DNA of 64,000 bases from Luminiphilus syltensis NOR5-1B (GTDB taxonomy: Bacteria > Pseudomonadota > Gammaproteobacteria > Pseudomonadales > Halieaceae), in contig NZ_DS999411.1 in assembly GCF_000158175.1 (NCBI RefSeq), forward strand, positions 2,865,674 to 2,929,673, read 5' to 3'. Both the position numbers and the translations under genes were made by a program. Under the pieces are notes generated by a model that was given only the letters and a program-made list of their open reading frames with translations, had not been told where the DNA came from and searched no databases. The number at the start of each line of letters is the position of its first letter. Position 1 is the stretch's first letter. This document shows positions 19,064 through 26,268 of this stretch, piece by piece.

Positions 19064-20410
19064 TTAATATATCCTAACATCATAGCCTAAGGCTCGTAGT
19101 GCTTTGCTTGTCCGGCCATTTCTGGGAGGAGCTATTTCTGGTCTAGCCCAACCCACAAGTTCTGCCAAGGAGTTCAAACCATAATGAGGGAGGCTGTATT
19201 CGGCAGTTTTTGCTGCGGCATACAAACGCTCCCAAAGCATCTCATCATTTCCTTCGTACAGCACGTAGTGCAATAGCTTTCTAACGTCCCAACCCTTTTT
19301 GTTACGCAGTGAAAGCAACCAATTGGCGAATAATGGAATTCGCTCATCTCTGGGCATTGAGGAAATATCTGGTCTGCCAAGGGTTGCCAAATTGATTTTG
19401 ATTACATGATCTTTAGTGGCATGAGTGTGGTAGCAGACTTGAGAAAATTCTTCCGGCGTTAGATTTAGAATATTTTTCTGATCGAGTTTTTGTTGAATAT
19501 AAGGCGCCGACTCGTTAAAAGTGTGATCCTCATTTGACGGCGGGCTTGCAGTCTCTTTCCACCAGGAAACAGCATTCGCTAGTGCAAGCTGAGGATTTTT
19601 CTTGTTCAGCTGATAAAAATCTTCGTATGGTTTTTTTAAGCCATCAGAAACCTGACTGTAATAGTACGCATGTAAGAATTGATCCGTTTGCCATCCTATG
19701 GGAATGTCAGCAGGAACCCAATATGGTCTATTTCCACTTAATTCATCACCGATCTTTCGGAGGGTAGTTAGCGTGTCGTGCCACTCTTTTCGGAAGCTCT
19801 CCTTGCGACGATCCTTAGCCTTTTCTTTGCTTTCAAAACTAGGGCCGTTCCATTCGGGGATTTTACGTTGTGCCTTGCCTTTTTCGTCTAGGTCATTACG
19901 CAATTTTTGAAGCTCCTCCATTTCTAGAATTACCTCTTCCGAAAGAGGAAAAGCTACTTCTAGCCCCTGAAGCCTTTCAAAGAAGCCTTCGACTTCTGCC
20001 AGCATACCGCTTGTTTGTAGATCATCTTCGGATAAGAAAATACCTGCTTCAATATTTGTAAGCCATGCACGATCTGTTAAGTTTGCTGATCCCACATAGG
20101 CCCCATAACCTTTCCACCAGATAACTTTTGAATGAAGGTAATCGGGGATTAATTTACAAAAAATGTTGTTTCTATGATTAGCCAATATTCGCCTAAGTAC
20201 GGAAACTGCGACGGGAACTGTGTGGTCGTATCTCATCCAAATATCTAAACGGAGATTATTGGCTAAGCAGTTACCTATAAAGTCTTCTTTTTCGTTTACA
20301 CTTCTTGAGCCATAAGCAATGGCCGCGTAGACGCCTTCAATATCTCCGTCCGCGCCAGGTAATATGTCGCGCAAATGAACACCGTTGATCCTATTTGCTA
20401 TGAAACGCAC
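19064..20410 (-). CDS. Phospholipase D-like domain protein
   Basis: 448 residues. The N-terminal 150 residues form one PLD-type unit: YLHSKVIWWKGYGAYVGSANLT, with the H-x-K and the downstream G-S-x-N element of the HKD motif. Only one such motif is present, so a dimeric active site is expected. The remaining 300 residues are helical and polar with no recognised motif. Similar proteins are often nucleases or accessory subunits of restriction-like and defence loci. An upstream gene fragment on the same strand ends 12 bases before this start, suggesting a former operon. Base composition is AT-richer than the neighbours, hinting at transfer. Confidence 0.7.
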   Translation of the reverse strand: MRFIANRINGVHLRDILPGADGDIEGVYAAIAYGSRSVNEKEDFIGNCLANNLRLDIWMRYDHTVPVAVSVLRRILANHRNNIFCKLIPDYLHSKVIWWKGYGAYVGSANLTDRAWLTNIEAGIFLSEDDLQTSGMLAEVEGFFERLQGLEVAFPLSEEVILEMEELQKLRNDLDEKGKAQRKIPEWNGPSFESKEKAKDRRKESFRKEWHDTLTTLRKIGDELSGNRPYWVPADIPIGWQTDQFLHAYYYSQVSDGLKKPYEDFYQLNKKNPQLALANAVSWWKETASPPSNEDHTFNESAPYIQQKLDQKNILNLTPEEFSQVCYHTHATKDHVIKINLATLGRPDISSMPRDERIPLFANWLLSLRNKKGWDVRKLLHYVLYEGNDEMLWERLYAAAKTAEYSLPHYGLNSLAELVGWARPEIAPPRNGRTSKALRALGYDVRIY

Positions 20411-20422
20411 TTAATCACTTCC

Positions 20423-20560
20423 TTACAGACTTAAAAACCATTCCGGCTCAACGGTGACCTTTTCAACACGCTCCGTCTTTACCCCTAAAGCCAGCTCTTT
20501 CAATTTTTCCGCAAGCTGGTCGCCATTTTCCCTCGGGATTATAGAATAAGTGGCTTGTAT
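20423..20560 (-). pseudogene. C-terminal fragment of an unknown gene cut by a repeat
   Basis: An open frame of about 45 codons ending ...VEKVTVEPEWFLSL just upstream of the PLD gene. It reads like a true protein C-terminus (NGDQLAEKLKELALGVKTER) but has no start: coding sense stops where the palindromic repeat begins at 20561. It is probably the tail of the PLD gene's former operon partner, truncated at the repeat junction. Confidence 0.5.
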
Positions 20561-20633
20561 GAATGTCCGTTTTGGGTCGTAAGCGGACATCTGCTAAAGC
20601 CACTTAGTATGTCCGCTATCGGCCAGGAGCGGA
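20561..20633. repeat. Palindromic repeat, copy 4
   Basis: The core at 20574-20625 is GGGTCGTAAGCGGACAT...ATGTCCGCTATCGGCCA. An extra 5' arm GAATGTCCG makes a second small hairpin. It differs at two of 52 positions from the copy at 33629. Confidence 0.85.
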
Positions 20634-20804
20634 CTTGCACTTCGTCATTTGCCTTTAGTGTCGCACGTGACAACTTCTAGGTGTGCTTGCCAGCAGGAGG
20701 AACCCGTGAACCTCTCAAACCCGAATTGCTAAAAACGGGCTTTTACGGGGCGACTAGATCGCGTTGCTCCCGGCTCTACCTTGCGAAATTTGGCTCCGCC
20801 TGAT

Positions 20805-21407
20805 TCACACGTTCGCGCAGATAAGAATGAGCGTTGCATCGAGCGTCTGGCCGGTAGTCAAAATCCGAAATTCCCAGGGCTGATTGGTGAGATCGGTGCG
20901 GGGATAAATGAAGCTGCCTGTGATCGTGGAGACGTTAATTGCACCAGGTTTGATAAAGCCGCCAACTCCCGTTTTCCCGTCGGGGCATTCCCGTAGCCAC
21001 GTACCGGACTCAATCGCTGCTTCAATGGACACACCGAACGTCACCACCTGGTACCCGGACACACCTGCAGGCCCCTGCGGCCCCGGCACTCCTTGCGGCC
21101 CCGGCACTCCTTGCGGCCCCGGCACTCCTTGCGGCCCCGGCACTCCTTGCGGCCCCGGCACTCCTTGCGGCCCCGGCACTCCTTGAGGCCCCGGCACTCC
21201 TTGAGGCCCCGGCTCTCCTTGAGGACCTGCGGAACCCTGCGGACCAGCAGGGATGTTATCTATCGCGGATTCCAAAGCATCAAAGTTTTCGTTGAAATCC
21301 TCGGCCTCAATCACGTCGCCATTCTTAAAGGTATTCGGTACTTGCGTCTGAGCAGTCACCATAGAGGCAAATAATGAGACCGCTATCACCCCAATCAATC
21401 TGATCAT
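20805..21407 (-). CDS. Collagen-like secreted protein A
   Basis: About 200 residues: a signal peptide ([20 protein letters not shown]), a conserved leader [20 protein letters not shown] thought to trimerise such proteins, a collagen-like run of G-x-y triplets with seven GPQGVP units, and a C-terminal beta-rich domain of about 70 residues with several Cys. The start at 21407 is preferred because it gives the signal peptide and lies one base after the upstream stop (TAG-g-ATG), implying translational coupling. It is probably a surface or matrix fibre. A paralogous operon lies at 33780-34767. Confidence 0.82.
   Translation of the reverse strand: MIRLIGVIAVSLFASMVTAQTQVPNTFKNGDVIEAEDFNENFDALESAIDNIPAGPQGSAGPQGEPGPQGVPGPQGVPGPQGVPGPQGVPGPQGVPGPQGVPGPQGVPGPQGPAGVSGYQVVTFGVSIEAAIESGTWLRECPDGKTGVGGFIKPGAINVSTITGSFIYPRTDLTNQPWEFRILTTGQTLDATLILICANV
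21079..21224. repeat. 18-bp tandem repeat inside collagen gene
   Basis: Eight head-to-tail units of GGCCCCGGCACTCCTTGC (minus-strand sense Gly-Val-Pro-Gly-Pro-Gln), the last with Glu for Val. Near-identical units predict length change by slippage without frameshift. Confidence 0.9.
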
Positions 21408-21408
21408 C

Positions 21409-21651
21409 CTAATCTCCATGGCTCGCCGTGCTGGGCTTGAGTTTAAAAGTGGTAATACAAAGGACAATTGCCGTCACGACTAGCATCCAAACAGGCGCAG
21501 TGGGGACAGGCGTTGGTGCGCTAGCAGTGCCACCGAAGACGGACTGACCGAAAACAGCTGTGCCGAAGAGCGGTAACACCTGTGCCACTGCCAGTCCCGA
21601 GACGGTGAGCGCCGATAGAGCGGTAATCAGCCGAAGGGCTTTACGTGCCAT
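21409..21651 (-). CDS. 80-aa membrane protein with IPTL-like motif (copy A)
   Basis: 80 residues: a signal peptide ending LAVAQ, a short conserved head [17 protein letters not shown], then [10 protein letters not shown] leading into a hydrophobic helix and a basic end KLKP. The VP-x3-P-W plus helix resembles IPTL/exosortase-H-type sorting signals, though the usual Arg cluster is replaced by Lys. The internal ATG at 21651 is chosen because the paralog at 34525 is also exactly 80 residues. It is first in a two-gene operon with the collagen-like gene. Confidence 0.75.
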   Translation of the reverse strand: MARKALRLITALSALTVSGLAVAQVLPLFGTAVFGQSVFGGTASAPTPVPTAPVWMLVVTAIVLCITTFKLKPSTASHGD

Positions 21652-21726
21652 GGTCGAACGCCTTAGAGGAGCATTGAACGGCATTGCATCATGACGAAAG
21701 CTACCTTGGCAAACGGTTTCCGTTAA

Positions 21727-21778
21727 GGGTCGGTAGCGGACATTGGCCCATTGGCCTGCGAGCGTCCGCTGTCGGCCA
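21727..21778. repeat. Palindromic repeat, copy 5
   Basis: 52-bp unit GGGTCGGTAGCGGACATT...GTCCGCTGTCGGCCA of the GCCTGCGAGC subfamily, between the 80-aa gene and the next secreted gene. Confidence 0.85.
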
Positions 21779-21801
21779 GAAGCGGTCATGGCATTTTAAT
21801 T

Positions 21802-22416
21802 CTAGGTAGCGCAGCTGATGTTTATGAAGAGAGGTTCACCGAACGCTAAATCATCCATATAAAAAAGAGTAATGCGGCCAACAGATGTATCTATGTTCAA
21901 ACGGGAGGCCCTCGAATTCCCTGTAATTTCTACTACGCAACTACTGTGATCTGCAACCCCAAGCACTACGATGTCGCAAGGAAAGGCGTCGCAAATGGTG
22001 TCAGGCCTCACGTTAGTGAATGATTCAAAACGGTCAGAAAGATAGACCCCCCCGCCAGAAGAAAAATCGACGAAGGTGTCGACGAGCGAGGCTGTTATAG
22101 GTTGCGCCGTGCATTGCCACCCATTAGTAGACGAGAACCTAAGAGCGTCTCCATCGTTGCACGATAGCCCAACAAATGGATCTGTCGCGCACACCCATGT
22201 TCCACCGGTATCGTCCCAACGGATTATTTGATCAGTCGTGCATCCAAGGTCGATCTCGGCCTGCATCAGTGCCGTCAGATCGACGAAGGGCTGGCCGTTA
22301 TCTGCCCCTTTTTGCTTTCCATTCTCGCTTGCGGCGAAGGTAGTCGTGGCGATACAGCTCGCCAGGAGCGTGAAACACGCTGCCGATCTTAAAGTGTTTC
22401 TATTTGTAGTTGTCAT
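21802..22416 (-). CDS. Secreted protein under a c-di-GMP riboswitch
   Basis: 204 residues from the ATG at 22416 (GGAGA upstream). A signal peptide ends near TTFAAS. The mature protein carries CTTDQIIRWDDTGGTWVC and CNDGDALRFSSTNGWQC, two short Cys-bounded units of a kind seen in collagen-like and tail-fibre-like secreted proteins. A beta-rich C-terminus follows with a Cys pair (CDAFPC). It is not recognised as a named family. The leader upstream matches a class I cyclic-di-GMP riboswitch, so expression should respond to c-di-GMP. Probable surface or matrix protein. Confidence 0.65.
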   Translation of the reverse strand: MTTTNRNTLRSAACFTLLASCIATTTFAASENGKQKGADNGQPFVDLTALMQAEIDLGCTTDQIIRWDDTGGTWVCATDPFVGLSCNDGDALRFSSTNGWQCTAQPITASLVDTFVDFSSGGGVYLSDRFESFTNVRPDTICDAFPCDIVVLGVADHSSCVVEITGNSRASRLNIDTSVGRITLFYMDDLAFGEPLFINISCAT

Positions 22417-22502
22417 GCGTTCTCCGTAGTGGCCCAGGACCACGTAATGGTTTGTCGCATGTCACTAGTCAGATTGACGGTAGCACCACCATGAGAGCGG
22501 CG

Positions 22503-22595
22503 TTATCGGCAGTCCGGCTGTCATAGGGCATGCGCCCGTTAGACCCGTGACTTTGCGTTGCCCGCCTTTCAGCGGGGTTGCCTTTAAGCAGCAAT
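22503..22595 (-). ncRNA. Class I cyclic-di-GMP riboswitch (GEMM-I), no. 1
   Basis: On the minus strand: AAAGGCAACCCCGC, then a GAAA loop, GGCGGGCAACGCAAAGTCAC, GGGTCTAACGG and an AGCCGGACTGCC 3' arm. These match the GEMM-I order of conserved segments (GGCAA-CC, GAAA tetraloop, ACGCAAAG, C-GG-CTA, GCCGG-TGCC). It sits about 90 bases upstream of the secreted-protein gene at 22416. Confidence 0.85.
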
Positions 22596-22719
22596 GGCGC
22601 TGCCCTGATCAAGATATCAGATAATGGAGCTTAGGCCACGTTAAATGGAGGGATGTGTTGCATAGCATCGGAGGCCCAGCACCGGTGACACCCACAACCC
22701 GTAATCTACACGTAGCTCA

Positions 22720-22771
22720 GGGTCGGAAGCGGACATCCGCCAAAGCCAGCTCATACGTCCGCCATCGGCCA
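22720..22771. repeat. Palindromic repeat, copy 6
   Basis: GGGTCGGAAGCGGACATCC...CGTCCGCCATCGGCCA, 52 bp, of the AAAGCCA-centre subfamily. No gene was found from 22600 to 22720. Confidence 0.8.
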
Positions 22772-22803
22772 CAAGCGATCATTGATAGCAATGGTGCATC
22801 GAA

Positions 22804-23574
22804 TCAATACCACAGGCGAAACCCGGCAACGATCGAAAAACCCCTGGCCTTGCCGTCTTGCCGTTGCACCATGTCGGCAGTGTCACCGAAATCACCGCCC
22901 CAGCTAACCCCAATGTACGGAGCAAACTCGCGACGAAATTCGTAGCGCAGCCGAAGCTCGGCTACCGTATCAAATAGGCCTTTACCAATCCCAGCTTCCT
23001 CGTCAGCGGATGCTGCAAGATTGATTTCCAGGCGGGGCTGCAGAATCAAACGCTGGGTCAAAGAAAGCTCGTATTCTGTCTCAATACGAGCGGTCACTTT
23101 GCCTTCGTCACTTAGGAATAGCGCGGCATCAACCTCGAACCAATACGGCGCGAGTCCCTGAGTGCCGATCACCAAATGGCTTCGACGGGGAGTGGGCTCA
23201 AAGTCATGCCGTATACCTGCCTGCACATCCCAGAAGGCGCTGACTGCGCGGCTGTAGAGCAATTGTAGTTCGGCTTCATCGATTTCTTCGCCGTCGACAT
23301 ATTCGCCTTCTGTCTTCACCCAGAATTTGTTGCGGTCAGTACCCAACCATCCTTGACCTTCCCAGACAACAGCATCTCCAGTGTCATTGGTGCTGTACTC
23401 GAGACGCTCCGCAATAATCAGACTGTTGACCTGATTGCCATGTCCTTCCTGCAATTTCGAGCGCGCAGTGGCCATGGCCTGCGCGTCATAAAAGGCATCG
23501 GCCGCATTCTGGGCATCAGCCCCGACAGCAAACAGGACGAGCCCAATGGTTGGCAGCGTCGGGATGCGGCTCAT
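22804..23574 (-). CDS. copB: Copper resistance outer-membrane protein CopB
   Basis: 256 residues. A short signal peptide (LPTIGLVLFAVGADAQ) is followed by a beta-barrel domain typical of CopB/PcoB: LLYSRAVSAFWDVQAGIRHD and LQPRLEINLAA, ending in FRLWY with terminal aromatic residues. The His/Met-rich N-terminal extension of longer CopB proteins is missing. Its ATG overlaps the copA stop by four bases (ATGA), so the two are co-translated. It is thought to help move or bind copper at the outer membrane with CopA. Confidence 0.88.
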   Translation of the reverse strand: MSRIPTLPTIGLVLFAVGADAQNAADAFYDAQAMATARSKLQEGHGNQVNSLIIAERLEYSTNDTGDAVVWEGQGWLGTDRNKFWVKTEGEYVDGEEIDEAELQLLYSRAVSAFWDVQAGIRHDFEPTPRRSHLVIGTQGLAPYWFEVDAALFLSDEGKVTARIETEYELSLTQRLILQPRLEINLAASADEEAGIGKGLFDTVAELRLRYEFRREFAPYIGVSWGGDFGDTADMVQRQDGKARGFSIVAGFRLWY

Positions 23575-25406
23575 ACTGGAACAAGCTCATCGACTACGGA
23601 GACAACGCGCATCATGCCCGCGTGCATGTGGTAAAGCAGATGACAATGGAATGCCCAATCTCCCACCGCATCGGCCGTGATGTCGACGGACATCTTCTCG
23701 CCGGGTTTTACAACGATGGTGTGTTTTCGGGGCTTGAATTCACTGTCGTTCGTTACGACTTCAAAGAACATGCCATGCAGGTGTATCGGGTGCGGCATCA
23801 TGGTGTCGTTGACCAGGGTCAGCCGAACCCGTTCACCCTTGTAAAACTTGATAGGCTCGTCCACCTCTGAAAACTTCACCCCGTCAAAGGACCACATATA
23901 GCGCTCCATATTGCTAGTGAGATGGAGCTCCAACTCACGCCCGGGCATGCGCACATCGGGGTTGCAGTCTCGTGCTCGCAGGTCCGTGTACACCAGCACC
24001 CGGTGATCCTCGTCCTGTAGGCCCAGGGGGCGTTCATGCAGACGATTGACCGGATTCGCGGCCAGCCCTACGACACCAGGGCCTTTGACGTGATCGTGCG
24101 CTTGTGGTGCGGCGGCTCTACCGTGGTTTGATACAGGGTTCATTGCCGCGTGATCCATTGTCCCATTCCCCATCAAATCATGGTTCATTGCGCCGTGATC
24201 CATCTTCCCGTGCCCCATCGCGGCGTGGTCAACCGGACCACCATCCATGCTCTCATGACCCGCGTCGCTGCTACCCATGCTGCCATGATCCATTGCCATA
24301 TCTTTCATGGTGAGGGTCGGCCGAGACCGCAATTCCGGGACGGGGGCAACCATGCCCTCCCTCGGCGCGAGGGTCGCGCGGGCGTATCCATACCGGTCAT
24401 TACTCTCCGCCATCAGTGTGTAGGCCCGGTCGTCGGGTTTCACTATGACGTCAAAGGTCTCGGCGACACCAATTTGAAACTCGTCTGTCTCAACGGGAAC
24501 AACCGGTAATCCGTCCGCCTGTACAACACTGAGTGGCAGCCCGGGGATTCGCACATTGAAAATGCTCATCGCCGAAGCATTGATGAACCGCAACCGCACC
24601 CGCTCTCCTGGCTTGAAAAGACCCGTCCAGTTGTCTTTTGGACCATGACCGTTAATCAGGTACGTGTAGGTTGCGCCAGTGACATCAGCAATATCCGTCG
24701 GGTTCATGCGCTTATCTCCCCACATGAGCCGGTCGTCAACGGCACTCGCGAGGCCATCCTCGCGGCTATCGCGGAAAAACTCTTGCACCGTGCGCTGCTG
24801 AAAATTGTAGTTGTCCGGCATCTTCTTCAGCTTCGCAAAAACGCGATGGGGGTCCTCAAAGGTCCAGTCCGACAGCAGGATCACATATTCGCGTTCAACA
24901 GAATCCGGATCGGCTTCCCGGGGCTCAATGATCAATGGCCCGTAGTGTCCACTCTGCTCCTGCAGCCCGGAGTGGCTGTGATACCAGTAGGTGCCTGCTT
25001 GTTGCAGGGGAAATTCGTAAACGAAGGTTTCGCCGGGGCTGATACCCGGGAAGCTCACGCCCGGAACTCCATCCATCTGAAAAGGTAACAATATGCCGTG
25101 CCAGTGAATCGACGTATCCACCTCGAGCCTGTTGGTGACCCGCAGGGTGACCGTATCACCCTCGCGCCAGCGTAACAGGGGTGCCGGCAACTGTTCATTT
25201 ACCAGAACACCGTGCCCACGGCGCCCGTCGATGATAGAGGATGCTGCAGCGACGCTGAGATCAAAGACCTTACCCGCTAACGGCCGCATTCCCGTTAGAT
25301 TTGACGCTGTTCCACTGCGCGCCCAGGGTGGCAGCGCCAAATTCAGGCCGACGCCGGCCACGGCAAAGGTCCCCTGCTGAAGAAATTTCCGACGCGTGAA
25401 ATTCAT
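23571..25406 (-). CDS. copA: Multicopper oxidase CopA (copper resistance)
   Basis: 611 residues. A twin-arginine signal (TRRKFLQQG) leads to three cupredoxin domains. Copper ligand motifs are in order: HWHG and WYHSHS near the N-terminus, and HPIHLHG and HCHLLYHMHAGM at the C-terminus. Between them lies a Met/His-rich insert of repeated MDHGSM, MDHAAM and MNHDLM units, as in CopA/PcoA, which binds extra Cu(I). It oxidises and detoxifies periplasmic copper. The start is the ATG at 25406, which gives the Tat signal. It is first in copAB and divergent from the csoR-like repressor across a GC-rich operator. Confidence 0.94.
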   Translation of the reverse strand: MNFTRRKFLQQGTFAVAGVGLNLALPPWARSGTASNLTGMRPLAGKVFDLSVAAASSIIDGRRGHGVLVNEQLPAPLLRWREGDTVTLRVTNRLEVDTSIHWHGILLPFQMDGVPGVSFPGISPGETFVYEFPLQQAGTYWYHSHSGLQEQSGHYGPLIIEPREADPDSVEREYVILLSDWTFEDPHRVFAKLKKMPDNYNFQQRTVQEFFRDSREDGLASAVDDRLMWGDKRMNPTDIADVTGATYTYLINGHGPKDNWTGLFKPGERVRLRFINASAMSIFNVRIPGLPLSVVQADGLPVVPVETDEFQIGVAETFDVIVKPDDRAYTLMAESNDRYGYARATLAPREGMVAPVPELRSRPTLTMKDMAMDHGSMGSSDAGHESMDGGPVDHAAMGHGKMDHGAMNHDLMGNGTMDHAAMNPVSNHGRAAAPQAHDHVKGPGVVGLAANPVNRLHERPLGLQDEDHRVLVYTDLRARDCNPDVRMPGRELELHLTSNMERYMWSFDGVKFSEVDEPIKFYKGERVRLTLVNDTMMPHPIHLHGMFFEVVTNDSEFKPRKHTIVVKPGEKMSVDITADAVGDWAFHCHLLYHMHAGMMRVVSVVDELVPV

Positions 25407-25437
25407 GTGATTCCTATCGAGCATTACCGTACACTTA

Positions 25438-25456
25438 ATACTCCCGGGGGGTATAC
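25438..25456. promoter_or_regulatory. CsoR-type operator between copA and csoR
   Basis: ATACTCCCGGGGGGTATAC: an AT-flanked G/C tract with near dyad symmetry, the form recognised by CsoR/RcnR-family repressors. It lies in the 64-base gap of the divergent promoter, so one repressor can control both directions. Confidence 0.72.
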
Positions 25457-25470
25457 GTCAAGGAGTAGGG

Positions 25471-25743
25471 ATGGATCAGCAACGCGATGGGACGCTCAGG
25501 CGACTGGCCCGCATCGAGGGCCAGGTCCGGGGAGTCATAGGGATGATCGAGTCAGACCGCTATTGTATTGACGTGCTTCAACAACTGCGGGCTATCCAGT
25601 CGGCACTTGCAAAAGTACAGGATGCTGTGCTGAAGGACCACGCCGCTACCTGCGTGGAGCGGGCTATTTCTTCCGGCGATCCCATCGATCAACGCCAAAA
25701 ATTCGATGAGCTCATCGATATCATTTCAAAGACAAGAAACTAG
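25471..25743 (+). CDS. csoR: CsoR/DUF156-family copper-sensing repressor
   Basis: 90 residues, all-helical metal-sensing repressor. Seen: RLARIEGQVRGVIGMIE, a Cys in DRYCIDVLQQL, and H plus C in KDHAATCVE, matching the Cys-His-Cys Cu(I) site of CsoR. Apo-protein would bind the operator at 25438-25456 and release on Cu(I). AAGGAG lies upstream of the ATG. Other members of the family sense nickel or formaldehyde; the adjacent copAB supports copper here. Confidence 0.88.
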   Translation: MDQQRDGTLRRLARIEGQVRGVIGMIESDRYCIDVLQQLRAIQSALAKVQDAVLKDHAATCVERAISSGDPIDQRQKFDELIDIISKTRN

Positions 25744-25759
25744 TTTATTGATTGCGGTT

Positions 25760-26045
25760 TAGATCATTGCCCGCCGCCAGAAACGGTCAATGCGGGTAGG
25801 CGCAGTTAGGATCGCGCCCACCAGCGCAAAATCGCTGCTAAAAGACTGACTGAATCGGCGGGGGGATATTGAACGATTTGTCTTGAAACAAACTAATGGT
25901 GGCGTTGACCACGACATTACATCCCAGGCAACATCTCCTGCACCCCGACCCTGGGCCAAACCCCGCCACAGTCGTAAGTACGCCCCGGGATACGCCGACC
26001 TTTGCGGGTCGGCTTTTTTTGCTCATAAAGTTGGGACAGCGTAGT
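25760..26045 (-). pseudogene. Relic of a reverse-transcriptase 3' end
   Basis: Positions 25951-26043 align with 28281-28374, the C-terminal part of the intact reverse transcriptase, at clear DNA identity. Read on the minus strand it gives QLYEQKK and, after a one-base loss in a T-run, YLRLWRG, matching RT residues near 280-305. Beyond 25950 the frame continues open but similarity fades. The rest of the gene is absent, cut at repeat copy 7. Confidence 0.72.
25994..26020 (+). terminator. Rho-independent terminator
   Basis: GCCGACC-tttgcg-GGTCGGC followed by seven T. It would end plus-strand transcripts from csoR. The same hairpin (28324-28343, tail TTTCTTTT) recurs inside the 3' end of the intact RT gene, where it would face the DUF1554 gene. 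Confidence 0.85.
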
Positions 26046-26060
26046 TAGCGCGTCGCCTTC

Positions 26061-26112
26061 GGGTCGTTAGCGGACATTGGCTCAGAGGCCTGCGAGCGTC
26101 CGCTATCGGCCA
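26061..26112. repeat. Palindromic repeat, copy 7
   Basis: GGGTCGTTAGCGGACATTGG...GTCCGCTATCGGCCA, 52 bp, the best match to the consensus, between the RT relic and the DUF1554 gene. Confidence 0.88.
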
Positions 26113-26268
26113 CAACCTGCCAGAGACTGAACGGCAAACTCACGACCCCGCTCAACCTCACGAGATAACCAAAGGCACCATCGGTCCGTGACTCTTGCAG
26201 ACGCGTTCTTTTACTGGAATGCTTGTCACTCCTCAATTTTCCGACACCTATTTCCTCAGGGAGTGCCC

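Noticed and set aside
21079-21224. CRISPR array
   Set aside because: 18-bp units without spacers, inside a collagen-type coding frame.
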